Assembly (NCBI GenBank): GCA_002684495.1
Contig: NYVG01000002.1
Coordinates: 400,123 to 437,407 of the forward strand
Length of the DNA: 37,285 nt
Direction: 5' to 3'
Source: Gammaproteobacteria bacterium
Lineage (GTDB): Bacteria > Pseudomonadota > Gammaproteobacteria > Pseudomonadales > Azotimanducaceae
The notes beneath the pieces are model-generated. The model saw only the letters and a list, made by a program, of their open reading frames with translations. It was not told the origin of the DNA and searched no databases. Position numbers and translations under genes: made by a program. Positions 36,203-37,285 of the stretch are shown piece by piece; the stretch's first letter is position 1, and every line of letters begins with the position of its first letter.

Positions 36203-36904
36203 TCAACGAGACCCCAACATCTTGCGACTGATCAATGGTTTGTCGCCTAGTATCTCCTGCAGCGCTTGGCGCGTTATGTATTTCGCCGCGCGCCGGGTCT
36301 GGGGCTCGGTAAAGTCTCGCCGCTGAATACATTGCAGCCACTGGCCCTGAATCACAGCTAGATCCGTCGCTGTCTCTGTCACGTCCGCTACCCGAGCAAA
36401 ACCGATTTGGGGCTGATACCGATAGTAGGCGTCTGAGTTAATTCCAGCGCCAGCATCAACATCTTGATCAAGCACTACCTCGTACCCGAGCTGCCCGAGT
36501 AAATCTAATTCAAAGCAGCGTAAAGCGGCCTGCAATTCGTGACCTGCTTCCATAGCGGTAAGCGCGCTCACCGCACCTGCAAAGATTTCCGGCTCTTTTT
36601 GCCGCTCGGCGACCAACCGACTGAGCAACTCCAATACATAAAAACCACTGAATAGCGCATCGCCCCGCAAATCAAATCCATGGGCGACGTCAAATTTACT
36701 TACGTTTACCAGGTTATTGCGCCCAAAGTAGCTGAGTGTACCCAAACTAAAGGGCTGCATCGGACTGATGCGTTTGCGCGCACCTCGAACGCCGCGCGCC
36801 ACACCAGTTATGCGACCCTGATCCTTGGTCATAAATTGCACGATCGCACTGGTCTCCCGGTAGGGTCGCACGTGTAAAACCAAGGCCGATTGTTGTTGCA
36901 TCAT
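36203..36904 (-). CDS. recO: DNA repair protein RecO
   Basis: RecO loads RecA on SSB-coated DNA together with RecR. The protein is 233 aa (E. coli 242). The N-terminal OB fold contains LHVRPYRETS, DQGRITGVARGVRG and the LSYFGRNNL segment; the rest is helical, with FELDLLGQLGYE. The zinc-binding cysteines of some RecO proteins are absent, as in other gammaproteobacteria. ATG start (a second ATG follows directly). It is 22 bases after era, the usual order, but pdxJ does not follow; rlmD does. Confidence 0.94.
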   Translation of the reverse strand: MMQQQSALVLHVRPYRETSAIVQFMTKDQGRITGVARGVRGARKRISPMQPFSLGTLSYFGRNNLVNVSKFDVAHGFDLRGDALFSGFYVLELLSRLVAERQKEPEIFAGAVSALTAMEAGHELQAALRCFELDLLGQLGYEVVLDQDVDAGAGINSDAYYRYQPQIGFARVADVTETATDLAVIQGQWLQCIQRRDFTEPQTRRAAKYITRQALQEILGDKPLISRKMLGSR

Positions 36905-36926
36905 CAGTACGCAAGCGGGCTATGCT

Positions 36927-37285
36927 TCAATCATAGCCCAAGCGCCGCATGTCCCCAGCGCTATTAGTCCAGCCTTTGCGAACCTTGACCCACAAGTGCA
37001 ACATCACCTTTTGTTCAAGCATGCCCTCTATATCTTTGCGTGCCTCGGTGCCAATTAACTTTAAGCGGGCACCCTGTTTACCGATCACAATGCGCTTTTG
37101 ACCCTCGCGCTCTACGTAGATATCAGCATGAATTCTGACAATCTTTTCTTCTACTTTGAAAGACTCGATTACCACGGTAGCGGCATGGGGGATTTCGTCG
37201 CCAAGTTGCCGCATAAGTTTTTCCCGCACAATCTCTGCGACTAAAAAACGCTCGGGCTTATCTGTTACTTCATCGTCGGCAAACA
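36927..37285 (-). CDS. era: GTPase Era, C-terminal part (gene runs off the right edge)
   Basis: Era is a GTPase with a KH domain that binds the 3' end of 16S rRNA during 30S assembly. Only the last 119 codons are in the window. They include the end of the G-domain linker (ERFLVAEIVREKL) and the type II KH domain, with ATVVIESF, YVEREGQKRIVIGKQG (the KH GxxG-type loop), IGTEARKDIE and WVKVRKGW. It ends in RRLGYD, as in E. coli. The GTP-binding motifs lie outside the window. Upstream would be expected rnc (inference). Confidence 0.96.
   Translation of the reverse strand, partial: FADDEVTDKPERFLVAEIVREKLMRQLGDEIPHAATVVIESFKVEEKIVRIHADIYVEREGQKRIVIGKQGARLKLIGTEARKDIEGMLEQKVMLHLWVKVRKGWTNSAGDMRRLGYD

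Noticed and set aside
1-37285. CRISPR arrays, IS elements, integrases, toxin-antitoxin or phage defence genes
   Set aside because: No regularly spaced repeats, transposase motifs or cargo-like gaps were seen; all sizeable frames fall to core genes.

Overview
The window is a dense stretch of core chromosome from a gammaproteobacterium. The diagnostic run is rpsB-tsf-pyrH-frr-uppS-cdsA-rseP-bamA-skp-lpxD-fabZ-lpxA-lpxB-rnhB-dnaE, with map-glnD-dapC-dapD-dapE leaving divergently from rpsB, much as in Pseudomonas and relatives. A split type II secretion locus and the long form of DapD fit that grade. I cannot name the genus. I saw no phage, IS element, CRISPR array, tRNA or rRNA, and nothing that looks like a wholly new multi-gene system.

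Layout. (1) 1-15910, minus strand: one tightly packed superoperon, often with ATGA start/stop overlaps, read rpsB to dnaE (dnaE is cut by the left edge). It covers translation (S2, EF-Ts, RRF), UMP kinase, undecaprenyl-PP and CDP-diacylglycerol synthesis, the RseP site-2 protease, outer-membrane protein assembly (BamA, Skp), the first steps of lipid A (LpxD, FabZ, LpxA, LpxB), RNase HII and the replicative polymerase. dxr (ispC), normally between cdsA and rseP, is absent. (2) 15911-16240: the only non-coding stretch over 300 bases, a divergent rpsB/map control region. (3) 16241-29304, plus strand: map, glnD, three lysine/DAP genes (dapC, dapD, dapE), gspN-gspC-gspD, and plsB. (4) 29322-30760, minus: rsmJ and tsaB, whose start codon abuts that of divergent moeA (30760-32001, plus). 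(5) 32052-37285, minus: era (partial)-recO-rlmD-relA, then adk.

How the genes work together: most serve envelope growth (lipid A, phospholipid, undecaprenyl carrier, BAM, DAP for peptidoglycan) and translation or its control (S2, EF-Ts, RRF, Map, RsmJ, TsaB, RlmD, RelA, Era). GlnD adds nitrogen sensing and gspN/C/D a fragment of the secretion machine.

The items most worth a second look are at protein level. RelA lacks the zinc-finger/conserved-cysteine domain in frame. RNase HII has GIG in place of its GRG motif. LpxA and LpxB have unusual residues at normally conserved positions. dxr is missing from its usual slot. tsaB and moeA are head to head with touching start codons. About ten of some thirty genes appear to start with TTG or GTG. 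No convincing intrinsic terminator was seen anywhere, so operon ends are uncertain.
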